64,000 bases of DNA from Tethya wilhelma. Lineage: Eukaryota > Porifera > Demospongiae > Tethyida > Tethyidae. Made by a program: the position numbers and the translations under genes. The stretch's first letter is position 1. Each line of letters starts with the position of its first letter. Where the stretch lies: NCBI GenBank assembly GCA_964030475.1, contig CAXIPT010000002.1:5606161-5670160 (forward strand), written 5' to 3'. Below are positions 14,277 to 26,533 of the stretch, one piece after another. Below the pieces are notes generated by a model, which saw nothing but the letters and a program-made list of their open reading frames with translations, was not told the origin of the DNA and made no database searches.

Positions 14277-14354
14277 CACGAGAACCCTCTCTACCTTACT
14301 CCCCAACAAGATTATCAAAATCCTCTTCGTCGCGTCACAAGACGAAACACTTAA
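8958..14354 (+). CDS. Headless integrin beta-like protein (PSI, beta-tail, TM, NPxY tail)
   Basis: Proposed exons: 8958-9018, 11292-11386, 12337-12483 (less certain), 13422-13545, 13672-13880, 13977-14033 and 14277-14354. All join in frame to about 256 residues. Residues 1-20 form a signal peptide. The next exon has the PSI pattern SCDLC...ECVWCP, and the third resembles the end of PSI (FRC...SPCESAGSEVLQDPRS). The following Cys-rich piece and GCTYTFY...VEVLISDDINCP match the integrin beta-tail. Residues about 183-205 are a transmembrane helix followed by Lys206. The cytoplasmic tail has DRIEYKKF, then NPLY (234-237) and a second QNPLRR motif; NPxY motifs bind talin/kindlin-type adaptors in known integrins. 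No betaI, hybrid or complete EGF exons were found. The n at 13156 lies in the intron where they would be, so a missing block is a serious alternative to a genuinely headless protein. Confidence 0.8.
9215..10027. repeat. Direct repeats of ~145 bp flanking a CpG-rich insert with hairpin
   Basis: The segment at about 9215-9356 (TAAGTAATCAAGCCTTTAG... to AAAGC(G/A)CTCAGC) recurs at about 9873-10027. Between them lie a 14-bp inverted repeat (9622-9635 with 9647-9660; ACAAGGAGCGTGGC and its complement) and a stretch around 9455-9510 whose inverted copy is found at about 63045-63105 (ATGGCGGAAGTCGGAAA). This looks like a dispersed mobile element or remnant in intron 1 of the first integrin gene. I could not assign a class. 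Confidence 0.5.
10541..11022. mobile_element. Element with ~85-bp terminal inverted repeats
   Basis: The left end AGTCTCGCAGGCCAGACG continues for roughly 85 bases and is matched in reverse complement at the right end (CGTCTGGCCTGCGAGAC). Both arms contain TGGTAAAAGTGG and a TTTTTGTTTGCAATTG / CGATTGCACACAAAAA pair. TATTCATT-like sequence occurs just outside both ends, a possible target duplication. The interior has no transposase-like frame. It sits in intron 1 of the first integrin gene. Confidence 0.65.
13064..13155. repeat. Long (CA)n microsatellite ending at an n
   Basis: About 46 CA units without interruption, followed directly by an ambiguous base at 13156. A repeat this long is a classic place for an assembly to collapse or join. 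It lies in the integrin intron where the missing head exons would be expected. Confidence 0.95.
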
Positions 14355-15075
14355 CCATCCTCAGCTAGGATCAAAAAATTATAAATCAGTACCGTTTCGA
14401 TTATATATTTTTTGTTGTTGTTGTCAACAGTTTATTGTTACTAGGCTCCTCCAATGTTCATTGATAATTGCACACGGACATAATGTAATGCTTTTTTTCA
14501 ACGTGTAACTGTGTTTTTTATTTTCCTATAGCTTTTTGTATGCATGTGTTCTATACAAGTATAATAATAGTCTTGTTTTTCACACCTCTTTCTCCTTTTT
14601 TTTGTAGATGTCTAATTACTTCTCTTTCTTTGATCATGGTTGCTTGTTATCGCAATGATTGTTTGTGTAACCGACCTTATAATTCCACCGCTCTTATATA
14701 TCCTTACATACTTTCGATTAATGGATTATTGTTTGATATACCAGTAATTTTATTATACGCATAGAATTTTTTATTCAAAGTTATCGATTTGTTATGATGC
14801 ATGCTTATCTCCTACATGTGGCACAAAGATGGATATATGACCAGTTAGTTCTCGATCTTCTAGTGACAAGTTAGTTTGGTGATCCTTTACCTAACTCGAT
14901 ATCTTTTGTGCGGCTTTATAATTATTGCAAGTGGGTGGGTCCGTGCAGCCCTCCTATAAAAACTTGGCAACTTATGTGTGATAATCACTATAGCTGCAGC
15001 AAATTTAAGTCTTTTAAACTGTGTCCAATTCTGAAGACCGACCACGACGTACGTAGGCTGTATAATATTGTAAGC

Positions 15076-16048
15076 ATGCAAAGAGTAATAATGGAGTTTG
15101 GCAGTAAGATACAGCTCTTGTTTCTATTGGCAGTCTTGATCAACTTTACTTGGAGTGAGTTATATACATACCTATAATTTTTTTTTGCACAAATTGTTTT
15201 CTTATCTTGACCTTGACTCATGGATGCCATTCTTGCAATGATATATCTACATGTGCTCCATATAGCTGAATTCCTTGCTTCTTGGCTGCATGTGTATATA
15301 TAGTGAATTGTCAAAAGTTGAAGTGCTTGTGCAATTTATATTTTATTATTGCTGTATGTAAACTTAAGGATTAGAATAGTATAGCATAATTTATAGCTCT
15401 TATTAAAGCTTAATCCCAAGTTTGTCCTTCAAACTGGTTAACAAGTGCATGATTGATTTTTTGGGGTCAGTTAACGTTACGTATACCATTCAAGACAAGT
15501 CGATCATAAAATTATTATGTTCTGTGTTGCATTACAATGTAGTTTGGTCTCAGTACAATATATCCATTGTTTCGGGTCCACTATTAAGTGATTATTATTC
15601 AAGCTAAAGGAGCATTATTCATGAACTGCAAATTCCACGATGGAATGCATGATTGTCATAATTTGTTCATGCTTTAATTGTCTTATCCACAACCCTAGAT
15701 TTCTCCTGTATATCCAATTGCAAAATCCCGGAATGACCTAGTCTAGCAAAGTAGCTTAGACCTCCTACTACTATTATTTGTACACATGTAGGAATCTGTC
15801 TCTCAGACTGAGGCTTCCTATCTGATGCATGCATGTGTAACATGACTTGGAGGTGGGTCTATAAGGGACACTAGACTAGCTAGGAATGACCCTGCTGAAT
15901 TTTATATAGCCATGAAACAAGCCCATACAGTTAATACAATGTCATGACTGTGTCTGTTACACCATTATTTCCTCCTCCTTCTATTCAAGCAGCCATATGA
16001 GTCCTCATGGACAGTTAAAAAGCCACAAGTTTACATAGGACTGATATC

Positions 16049-16087
<39 letters not shown>

Positions 16088-18056
16088 TGTGTGTGTGCAT
16101 GATCGAGTGATGTGCCCATCTAAACATTTGCATCAGTGAATATAGTTAGGCTCTGTTTTAATATTTCTGCATTCCTTAAATTGAGAGATCAAACACAGAA
16201 TCCCCACAGGAGCTAGTGCTAACATAAACACCCAAACCAGTAAAGTGACTTGAATTCACAGAGCCAGCCACATGATGGTTTGTAAAGTGGAAATCACTGA
16301 TCAGGGATGAGTATAATATACAATAAATAAATCACGCTGCTGTGAATAAGCTCAGTGATACATATCCAGAAGTCAATATATTTAGCATGTTATTGGTGCA
16401 TTTGTTGCATGGATCTTTCATAAAAAAAATTCATTATGATGGAAAAATTGTAACAGACAACTGCATAACTACTCTAATAATACTATTAATAGTTTCAAAT
16501 GGTATCTAGTAGCGCTGCAACGGCCAGTATAAACTTATAATTGATCAATCTTCCATATAATTGACACAAGTCTTCGCACTATATGTACGTCATGCAATAC
16601 ACTACTTTGAATACCAAGCTCAGACTAGCTGTACACACATGCATATTGGTCATGCAAAGCAGTTGTGACTAGAGCCATGATGTGACCCATTGATCTTAGA
16701 CGACACTCCTATATAGCACTATAGTGACTGCGTCCAATCATTAATCATTGTAGGCGGTTACAATGATGTAGAAGTAATTAGTAAGGAACTTTTACTCTAC
16801 TATACAGATATACACAATTACATTGTTGTTGCTATGGACTGTAAATTCACTTGTTTGCTGTTATAGTATGTAACCAATGCCAACAATCAAGGACTGATAT
16901 TGCTGTGTGTGAGTGCATGTGTGCATGTGTGTGTGCATGTCTAGATCTACCATACGATCATAATATTATTTAGTGCCTGCCAGTATGTCTGTGGAGTATG
17001 AAATTTAATGTGTACATATACACATCACACATATGTAGCACCTACTCTAGAAACAATGAGACCCATTTAGAGAACAGAGTTCATGTATTTTTCCATCAAC
17101 CTATTCCCACTGCATGAGCACTGCTATAGCTACACACAGCATTGTTGCTGTGACTCACACTATACCATTGCTATTATATCGATTCTACTCAAGAACATCG
17201 AAAATGCACTCATCTCTACACAATGTGCTTGAACACAACAGCCTGCTGTGACATGTAGACTACAGTATACAAACAATACTTTAAACAGCAGTATATTTAC
17301 ATTCACATCAGTATGTCATTGATTCTATACTCAAGAACGGAGCTAAATACTTACTTATTACTACTACTACACGTAATTATTGTTACTAATTTTTGCCAAT
17401 ATATAGCTTGAACCAAACAACGTATAGCCTCAGCGTTGCCTGCCTTTATACATTCTCCATGTGGCTAACTTGTGCATGTGTACATAATACTGGCCATGCA
17501 CATTCTGTGTCATCCTCAGTGTGTTGTTTTTGGCTTGGTTTCCCGCGTTCAATCATGAATATTGGTTTTAATTTCACACATGTAAACACATGCACTATTG
17601 TACCTACTGCTCAGTGCTCACCAGAAACTGAGCAGAGCTGATGGCTTGTTGGTGTAGGTTGACCAATGGGTCGTGTACAAAGAATACTGGTGTGTGTATA
17701 ATAATGTCTGCCATTATTGCAACTATAACAATAATAAATATTATTATAATAATGCTAATATTTGATTGCCTCATATATATATCACCAGTCTGTATTGCAT
17801 GTAGGCATGCAGGCACCAAAATAATTTTTTAGGCTAGTTCATGTTTTATGATTACAAAAGCAGGACTTGTGCAGAGGGACACACCATATAGCTGGAGGCA
17901 ATAATGTATCCGTGTTTGTGATTGCGAGAACATATGCCAAAAATGTACGTCATGTGTGGACACTGATTTTTAATTAGAACTGTACATACATTATGTATTA
18001 ATACTAGCTGTATATTTTAATGCTGATGGTTACCGAAGGAATGCACACACACACAT

Positions 18057-18105
<49 letters not shown>

Positions 18106-19934
18106 TCACATCACAAGAGACCCAAATGCCCGCCTTTGTTTACTGTAAACACAGTTTGTAGTGTGACAACAGCTCCAGATTATTAGTCTGCTCACAGCCA
18201 AACTAGAAACAATCTCAACATAACAACAGAACATGATTCATTCCAGTTGTCATAACTACACTCAAACCAAAGCCAATCTAAGTTATAGTTATTTACATTT
18301 TTTAGTAAGTGAAGGAGTATTTGGTATAAAATTAAGCAAAATCTGTAGAACAAGCTTTAGTTTTGCACGATGCTTTAACGTACTTGATGTGAAGAATTTT
18401 AGGCTCATCATTTAATTTCTTAGCATCCATGCAACTTCCATCTCCATTTAAAAGGAGACTAAACATGATTCCTTCAAGTGCTTTGTGTGAGTGTGTTTGG
18501 TATGTGTAGTGTTCCTTTTACAGTCAAGAGGAGCATTAGTGTTTAGTCTATTAACAATACACCCCTCTCTCTGGGCTATATAGAGTTATAATACACACAT
18601 ATTAATAGTTCAGTTGTAACTATTCGTGTATCGAACAATTCAAAGTATGTGGAGATACAGAATCCACTGTACTTAGATCAGCTTGGCATCACGCATGAGT
18701 ACACATAAAGGTCGCCTTAATAATAGTTTTAATTCCACTCTCCTATGAATTGAGTTATTAAGTCGAAGGAAGTTTAGGAAAATAATAATAATTAGTGCAT
18801 GGCCTAAATTGATGTGCTGATCATACAGTCAATATGTGTGTGTGTGTACATGTGTTTGTATGTGTGTCACTATAGTAACCAACAGAGACTCATTGCTACA
18901 CACATCAAATGATCATTCTACACAATTGTTCTCACCCTCCCCCTCAGGTCAAACAAGACAAGACGATCCTTGTAGCACTCCAGAGCTCAATGACTGTGAT
19001 AAGTGTCTGGCCCACTCCTCACAGTGTGTGTGGTGTCCTTCACCTCCGAGGCAGGTGAGAAAATGTGACCTAGCTTAAATCGAGTCAAATGCTAAAAAAT
19101 AATATCTATTAAGTTTAAAGTTTATAATCTTACAGCTACATAGAAGAGTATTATAGCTACGTATATAGGTAGACAAAATTATAATTATACAGAAGAATTA
19201 ATGTCAAATTAACTCTATAACTATTGCTAAATTCACATATAGGGGAGGTTGTTGTAGAAGCTGGTTTTGTGGAAATTAACCAATAATAATATTTAATATT
19301 TATTGTCGTTAATATCATGATCCATTGGAAGTCGAGTATATATATACCTAGCTCTAGTTCTAAGGAGCATATACCTGTGGATAATACTTAAAACAGTTAC
19401 GTAAACCTTTGAAGTTGCTGCTGCACGTATTATAAACAGATATCCATGCATATGACGTTTGTGCACTTTAAAAAACTTTCCTGATCACGTCCTCAGTTAT
19501 ACATAATATTATATGCATGTAGGCACACAGTACTTAATATAAGTATCTATACTTCATGTACCTATGTATTATTATTATTACCAATATTTGTGTCGAGAAA
19601 ACTTGACATGAGCGATGTTCGATCTCTTGTTGGAGAAGTCGTACTCACACATTCTTTGTACATGGCAACCAATACACAGAACACAAGTGGTGGAATGGTG
19701 TCAACACCATGTCAGAGTCATTCATCTGGTGACGCTTGTTTGTCTGAAGTGGTGGGGCTGCCCCTGGCTCAAATGCAGATAACAAGAGAGGTATTATGAA
19801 TGTATAAATGATGAGAATGTATACATGTTATGTGAGTTATGTCACCACTTTCCCACATTTTGGACTTGTGGGATCATTGTTGTAGTTTTAAGAGTAGTCA
19901 CAAAAATACTTACATGTTGACCTATAGAGCTTAC

Positions 19935-20005
<71 letters not shown>

Positions 20006-21962
20006 GTCAGATGAAAATTTAACATTATCATTATAGCTATGCAAGCACTAGATAGTGGATGGATTAGGTATTCAGGGTATATCCATCTTAATGCATGGGC
20101 AATAATAAATACCTTACATTCATAGGTAATATAGTACTATGGTATATACAATGATATGAGGAAATCGCCTATCAATATCCCTCTCATGTACCTCACTTCA
20201 ATGGTATGATTTATCACAATGCCATGAGATGCAGTCTCATATTAAATTTTACTATTGTGTGTTTTTAACAATAACATAATTTAATCTTCCCCCCCCCCTA
20301 TTCTTAAGCACAAGCTTCTGAAAATCTCTTGGATTCTAGATAATGGATGATTATTATAAATACAGAAATAAGTATTAGGCTGTGTTTTGTAATAATAGAT
20401 CATTACAAAATTTACAATCTTTTAATAGCTCAAGCATGATTGAAATTTAGCGTACATGCCTGCTATATATATCTGAAGAATGAGTTGTTGAAGATCATAG
20501 CGTATGCATGCTAGCTGTAATTAAAGTAATGAGCCATTGTTATAGAAAGTATGCACTCAAAGATGATTATTTACATCTCTGAATGTAGGAGGGCTCACGA
20601 ATGATCCGAGATGATATTATTGTGACTATATTGTGCAGTAATTTTACCTGGGATGCTTCAGCATTCAAGCAAAGGAACTGTATTGTATAGTACTAAACAG
20701 TGTTTACTCAGAACAGGACAAAAAATGTCACAAAACAAGTACTGCTTGTTTTTACTGACATATATAGTTTCTTTGATTGACAAAGATAGATCATCAAGTT
20801 GAACACACATGAAGTTTGCTAGCCTCGTTCCCCAGGCCTTCTCCATTAAATATATATGAGCAAAAAGAATATATAGGAGCTAAACTTGTAAATTGCAAGA
20901 TATAAAATGCATGCATGCCAAGAGTGTGCCAAGGAAGGCCTGCATGGGAACTAGGCTGCAGCTTGTAGATGGCATGCATGGATCAAAACTTCAATAATTA
21001 TTAATAAAATTCTTTGAGTACACCCTCTCTACTCACTGTTTGTATTGTGGCAACACCCTCTCCTTTGTAAGTTGACCACATCAACCACAGGCCATTATTA
21101 CAGTGAGCTCTTCCATCTATCCAAGAATGAAACAGTGACAACTAATCAGTGAATGCTACAGATGCTCACAAATTACCAGTGCACATGATATACATGCATA
21201 CCTAGTTGTAGTGTGTATGGCACTGAGCTAGTATATAGTTGATGGATAGATGTGCTTAGCATTGTTTAGTGAGAATTAAGTTCAAAGCTAACTTTATTAA
21301 CAAAATTAATGTATACCTCCACTAGACTGATACTTTGATAATGACCCGTAAATAAATATTATTGTTATTACTATGGGATTCATGTATTTCCTACAAATTA
21401 AATTGACTTCCAGGAGGAGATCAGTGCTGAAACAAACTATGTGTCTCCTCAGAATGTGAACATTCGCCTGAGAAAAGGTGAGCCAAATTTTAAGCGAAGC
21501 GGTTATAACAGTACACAGTAGAACCTCTGATATAGTAGCTTCTGAGATAGGGATACTGCATGTATTATAAACCTCAACAAAGGACGAAATTCCATAGAGT
21601 TCCCTATTGTAGCAACAGCCTCTCTTAGTCTACAAAGAACCAACAAGCCAAATTTATATTGTCTCCAAAGTGTCCTTTATTCAAAAGTTTCACTGTAAAC
21701 ACTGTATGGACAGGTTGCATAATATGTCTTGACTATACTACCTTCATTCTCTAATCATTATGCAAGGTAAACTTTACATTATTTGTTCTACTGTAGGTGA
21801 ATCAATGTCATTTCAGATGAGATTTCGGCTCTTCTCGGACATGCCTACAGATTTTTATTTCCTCTTCGATGCTTCCTCCACTATGAGCAGGATATTGGAC
21901 ACACTGAAGGACAACACTGGAGAGATCGGTGAGTTTATTTTAGCATAGGAATGACGATGAAT

Positions 21963-22007
<45 letters not shown>

Positions 22008-23238
22008 ACACACACACACACACAGAAAGTGCTATTCGTAACATCTCCTCAAGCTATCGACTTGGATCGGGAGCCTTTCAAGACAAACCCACTCAACCTT
22101 TTGCAGTGACTAACAATATGCAGTAGTAAGTGTATTAATTTTACCGTCTAGCAATTTTCATGGAGTAAAAATTTTTCGAGGAAATGTGATCAATTGCCGA
22201 ACTGTTTGCAATTTAATTTTGAAGATCAAATAGCCTCATTCCATATAGAAAACTAATGCTATATGATTTTAAAATTTTCGAAATATTGGGAAAATTTAGA
22301 AGAGTATAAATTTTTGGTGTTTTATTCTGGATTGCTACTGCGAGTAGCTGGCAATCCACAAAAAAATTTTGATAGCATCTTATAAACATTGTGAGAAAAC
22401 TTTATTCCCTTTTTTCCCCTCTCTAGTAGTGACCCCGATGACCTCTCAGTGGGAACAGAGTGCTTGCCGGGTATTGCCGATGGTCAATGTAACCCCACAT
22501 ACAGCTTCCATCATAGACTGACCCTCTCAGACAGTGCCACAGAGCTACAGGTAGATGCAGTACCAATAGTAATGCTAGTCCAAGTACACTGACTCCAGTG
22601 TCAACACAATAACCGTGTGATGTTACATTATTAATTTTTGTCCTTTTAATTAATAGGCTTTACAGCATAACCTAGTCTTTAATATAATTATTTGCTTTAT
22701 TTTATAGAATGCTATAAATTCCACCACAATCAGTGCAAACACAGATCTCATCGAAGGAGGTCTGGAAGCCTTGCTGCAAACAGCAACGTGTAAAGAGGTG
22801 AGTGGAAATGTAATGGTCGTCAAGTTCGAAAGCTTCTGTTACACTTGTCAATGAAATTGTGATTTTCTATTGTGACGACCCTTTCCCGCATGTATAGGCA
22901 TAGATAATACAAGTAAAAAAAACATTGGAAATGTAATAAGACATTCCTATGTACCCAGTACTACCGTACTGAGAATAACAGGGCTCTCTATGGTATAGGT
23001 TATTGGTTGGCGGTCAGATGCTCTTCGTCTTCTGCTTGTCTTCACTGACCATGGCTACCATATTGCCGGTGATGGAAGGGTGAGTGGGAATGTGAATACA
23101 GCAAGTGATTCATTTTATCTTATTTTAAACCTGGTTTTATGCCACAAGCATGCACAAACTCTGATAATTTGATTGATGCGAGGATTGATGTTCTCAAATT
23201 AAATACTAACGGTTTATTTAATACTGATATGTAGTGAC

Positions 23239-23281
<43 letters not shown>

Positions 23282-25008
23282 GCAGGTCTAGTAAGGCCTA
23301 ACGACGGTGAATGTCACTTGGTACCTAGCAACCAACAAGACCCCACTGCTCCATTGTACGAATACACACACTCTCTTAAACAGGTATGATATCTGACAGG
23401 CCACACGGTCACAAATGGTTCCATAGCTTGTATAGAGAGGTAATCCTTTGAGCACAACAATGATTATATTATTACCGCAGTATTATGCTATTGCAATGAA
23501 CCTTGATCGCCATTGTGCCCTGGTGATTTTTCCTCTTTGCCTACCTTTTCTCTCATTTCTAGGACTACCCCTCTATCAAACAAGTAGAGGATATTTTGAG
23601 CAAAGCTGGAATATCGCCAATTTTCCTAATCCGAACATTCACTGAAGACAATAGAGCCGAGAAGTTTATTAAGCCTTACAGAGAACTGTCCGTCGGTCTG
23701 AGTTCAGTCAGAGCTCAAGCATTGACGTACAGCAGACGCAATGAAAGAAACATTGAAACTTTTCTTGACATCTTGAGGAATGTTTCTAACGTAAGGCTCA
23801 CGAGTTGATTGTTGATCCACACTTCCATGTACACTCACACACTTACACACTCACACTCACACTCACACTCACACTCACACTCACACACTCACACACTCAC
23901 ACACTCACATACTCACGCATTCACGTACTCACATACTCAGTCACTCACACTCACACACTCACACACTCACATACTCGCATACTCAGCACTCACACACTCA
24001 CACTCACATACTCACACACTCACACACTTGAATTCTAGGATTTGTTGCAATCCATTTATGTTCAACCTCCCACAGTCGATGGGTTCTCATTCCAAGTAGA
24101 GCCTACCAATGGATGTGATACGTAAGAAGATGGCAAAATAGAAAGATTGTCAACCTAAGTTGTATTCGTTTTATTTTCTTCAGACAAGACGATTCTGGAG
24201 CTTGTTTGCTGGATTTTGGTGACGAGATCTCTTTTAATGTGACTGTTACTCTTGATGACTGCACAACTGCTTCCAAGAACCAGAGGTATAGCTATAACAG
24301 CTGTACGTTAGACCAGTAGGTTCTCACCAGTAGCTAACGCTAATGGTTACAGTGAAACTTAAAGCACATCGTATAGCAAGAAAGTGGTGTCAAACTTTCG
24401 TAGATGTCTCTAGTCAAACATTTTTGTGTTTTTAATGTTCGCGGATGAGCTGTGCAAGCCCATAATACATGTATACATGTTACGGAGAATTTTACAGATT
24501 AAAACTTGCGCGGATGGATCGTGATCCGTGAAAACCACAAAAGTAAACCCTGTGAAACTTTCCTGCATGTCATGAGAGTAGTGCTCTGTCTGTGAATAAG
24601 ACAACAATGAGGGAATATTGAATTTTGAAGCAGCTTATAAGCGTCTAGAAAAGTCAATTTTAGTGATATGTACCATAGCTATTCATCTGGATAAAGATTG
24701 CAAGGGTAGGCATCAGAGGAGGCTCGGCACGGTTGACCTTTGCTTGACCTTTTGTAATTAAGTCCTCTACGTGTGCACGTACAATGTATTGAACACGCAG
24801 AGGACATTAATTGGAGGACTTTAATTGTGAAAGGTCATGCATGCAAAGGTCAACCGTGTCGAACCTTCTCGGGGTAAGCATTGTTTTAGCATGTATTATG
24901 TTTGATCATGTGATTCTTACATTTCTTTCCCCTATAATTACAGCATTCAGTTGTCAAGTCTGCCTTATCTTTTGACAACAGTTCGGCTTGAAGCTCTCTG
25001 TCACTGTT
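15076..25008 (+). CDS. Integrin beta-like head (signal, PSI, hybrid, betaI); stalk, TM and tail not found
   Basis: Fourteen exons join in frame to about 490 residues: 15076-15154, 18948-19054, 19680-19790, 21414-21477, 21797-21928, 22026-22125, 22427-22550, 22708-22797, 22999-23079, 23279-23383, 23563-23790, 24039-24121, 24184-24285, 24944-25008. The order is signal peptide, PSI (DKC...QCVWCP), hybrid entry (YVSPQNVNIRLRKG), betaI domain, then hybrid exit and the ALCHC start of the EGF stalk. The betaI domain carries a MIDAS-like D145-A-S147-S-T149 and N250-T-D252...E255 (LIMBS/MIDAS Glu). IGWR...LLLVFTDHGYH and AGLVRPNDGECHL are strongly family-typical. The third MIDAS residue is Thr instead of Ser, and the two ADMIDAS Asp positions after it read Arg-Ile. 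No EGF, membrane or tail exons were found before the next gene at 26.5 kb. A terminal exon near 25466-25506 is possible but weak. Confidence 0.85.
18060..18101. repeat. (CA)n microsatellite
   Basis: An uninterrupted AC run inside the 3.8-kb first intron of the second integrin gene. I see nothing else recognisable in that intron. Confidence 0.95.
19935..20000. repeat. (GT)n microsatellite
   Basis: A long uninterrupted GT run in the intron between the second PSI exon and the hybrid entry exon of the second integrin gene. Confidence 0.95.
20819..20957. repeat. Foldback element of the TAGCCTCGTTCCCAGGC family
   Basis: The left end CTAGCCTCGTTCCCCAGGCC is matched by an inverse right end (GGCCTGCATGGGAACTAGGC). 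It lies in an intron of the second integrin gene. Other members are at about 8550-8660, 12101-12154, 44428-44459, 45902-45975, 46230-46276, 48795-48872 and 49134-49190. Confidence 0.55.
21965..22023. repeat. (CA)n microsatellite abutting a splice acceptor
   Basis: The CA run continues to within two bases of the exon at 22026, and its last CA plus G forms the acceptor AG. The same layout occurs before exons at 13672, 14277 and 23279. Confidence 0.9.
23830..24027. repeat. Imperfect (CACACT/ACTC)n minisatellite
   Basis: About 200 bp of variable CACT/CACACT units between the splice donor at 23790 and the acceptor at 24038 of the second integrin gene. It makes up almost the whole intron. Confidence 0.9.
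24718..24872. repeat. Foldback element in an integrin intron
   Basis: The left arm (GGCACGGTTGACCTTTGC... TTAAGTCCTC) and right arm (GAGGACTTTAATTGTG... GCAAAGGTCAACCGTGTC) are near-perfect reverse complements with a short loop containing GTGCAC. It is non-coding. Confidence 0.7.
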
Positions 25009-25398
25009 GTAAGTCACATGCTCTCTATGATGCGGCACATTAGTTGTTACGTAAAGTATTATATGGTTAGCTGAGTTGCACCATCAATGGTCAATAAAAT
25101 TAATGTGTGCATGATAAATTGTCATAAGGATTATCCTTGTATGTAGTTAGTTGCTATGGCAATGAGTGTATGTAGCTATATATAGACATGTATGGAGTGT
25201 CCATTCAGCACATGTCTATAAATAGATATCTTTTTGGAAAGACTATGCATGCATGCCTGTAACCTTGGAATGTTTATACATGGTCTGTAAGCCATATGAC
25301 CTTCAATATGTGTGTATTAAAAATAGTGACTTACAATAGCACTGTCATGATGATGTAATTGGTAATTGATCACATGCACTTTATAGGTCACACACACA

Positions 25399-25435
<37 letters not shown>

Positions 25436-26533
25436 TATTTACTTGTAACTTCTTACATCACAGAGGTTTGTACATAGAAATTAAAATTGTTACTTTGAAA
25501 ATGTAAAATTAATACACTATTTAGTTCATAAATCACTGTAACAGTGACATGAGTCACAAAAATGTCCGTTCAAAATTTCTTTCTTTTTATCCTTGTGCTG
25601 AAATCACTCTCCATTTTATTTCAATAATACTATTATGATCACAAAAAAAAGATTGTTTTGTTAAGTCATGACAGACTTTAGTACCGTAGATCAAAAGACA
25701 AACTATACAATCTTAAATTGCTCCTGCCCGCATCACTATCAAAGGTAGCAATTGTAGGTTTTTTATATACACTGTTGATTGTTAACTTTATGATTGTATC
25801 TATCAACTTGTGTCGTTCGATCATTTTGTTTTGAAAACTAATAAAAAGAATCGCCATGCAGTCATGAATGGTAAATGGTTGATTACATTTGACTCAAATT
25901 TAGGGGCATAGGTCATCATTACAAAAGTGAATGCTATTATGCCATAAAATTAATCACTCCACATGCCATTATAATTCTAGCCATTCATCTAAGCATACCA
26001 CATTGTATGACATTAGCTCCATAATTAAACCAGGCCTTCTCCGCTATGGTTGTTGGTTATAGTTAGTGATGTCATAGCTTTTGATGTAAACCAGGCTCTC
26101 CTGAGGCAGATATAGGTATACATATCCCCCATTAATTAACTGTAAAAACTAGTTGACTAGCCATCTCCCATATTTGCCCACATGCTTGACCTCTAGCCTG
26201 TCTCTCCTCCAGGAACCAATGAGGAAACTGGTTAGTATTATTATATATAATTATATTGTATGCTACTTTCAAGTAGGAAGTGTTTGGTCAACTGTCAAAG
26301 TATAAAATTATTGTTTTTATAACATAGTCTGAAGTCAGGAAGTAAACAACTAGATACCAGACAACATAACACACGAAGAAGACATACAATATGCATGAAT
26401 GTGTGCAAGATCTTAGTATTATAGCACAAATACAAACTGATATCAAAGGATATGAAAGTATAAAAAACATTACACATGTAATTTCAACAATAATAATTTA
26501 AGATTGTGGGATACAAAAAACAACATCATTATG

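Noticed and set aside
13064..24027. CRISPR-like arrays among the many short repeats
   Set aside because: The repeats are simple-sequence microsatellites without unique spacers, in eukaryotic DNA.
23805..24099. Ser-His/Thr-Leu repeat frames
   Set aside because: They come from the CACACT minisatellite that fills an integrin intron; the flanking exons use a different frame structure.
25466..25506. Possible terminal exon of the second integrin gene
   Set aside because: An in-frame stop after about 14 residues is possible from an AGAG acceptor, but there is no homology and no clear polyadenylation signal, so I did not include it in the model.
26196..26233. Possible 18-nt exon (CCAG|GAACCAATG...ACTG|GTTAGT) continuing the second integrin gene
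   Set aside because: Joining it in phase 1 after 25008 creates a stop codon, and it carries no EGF cysteines.
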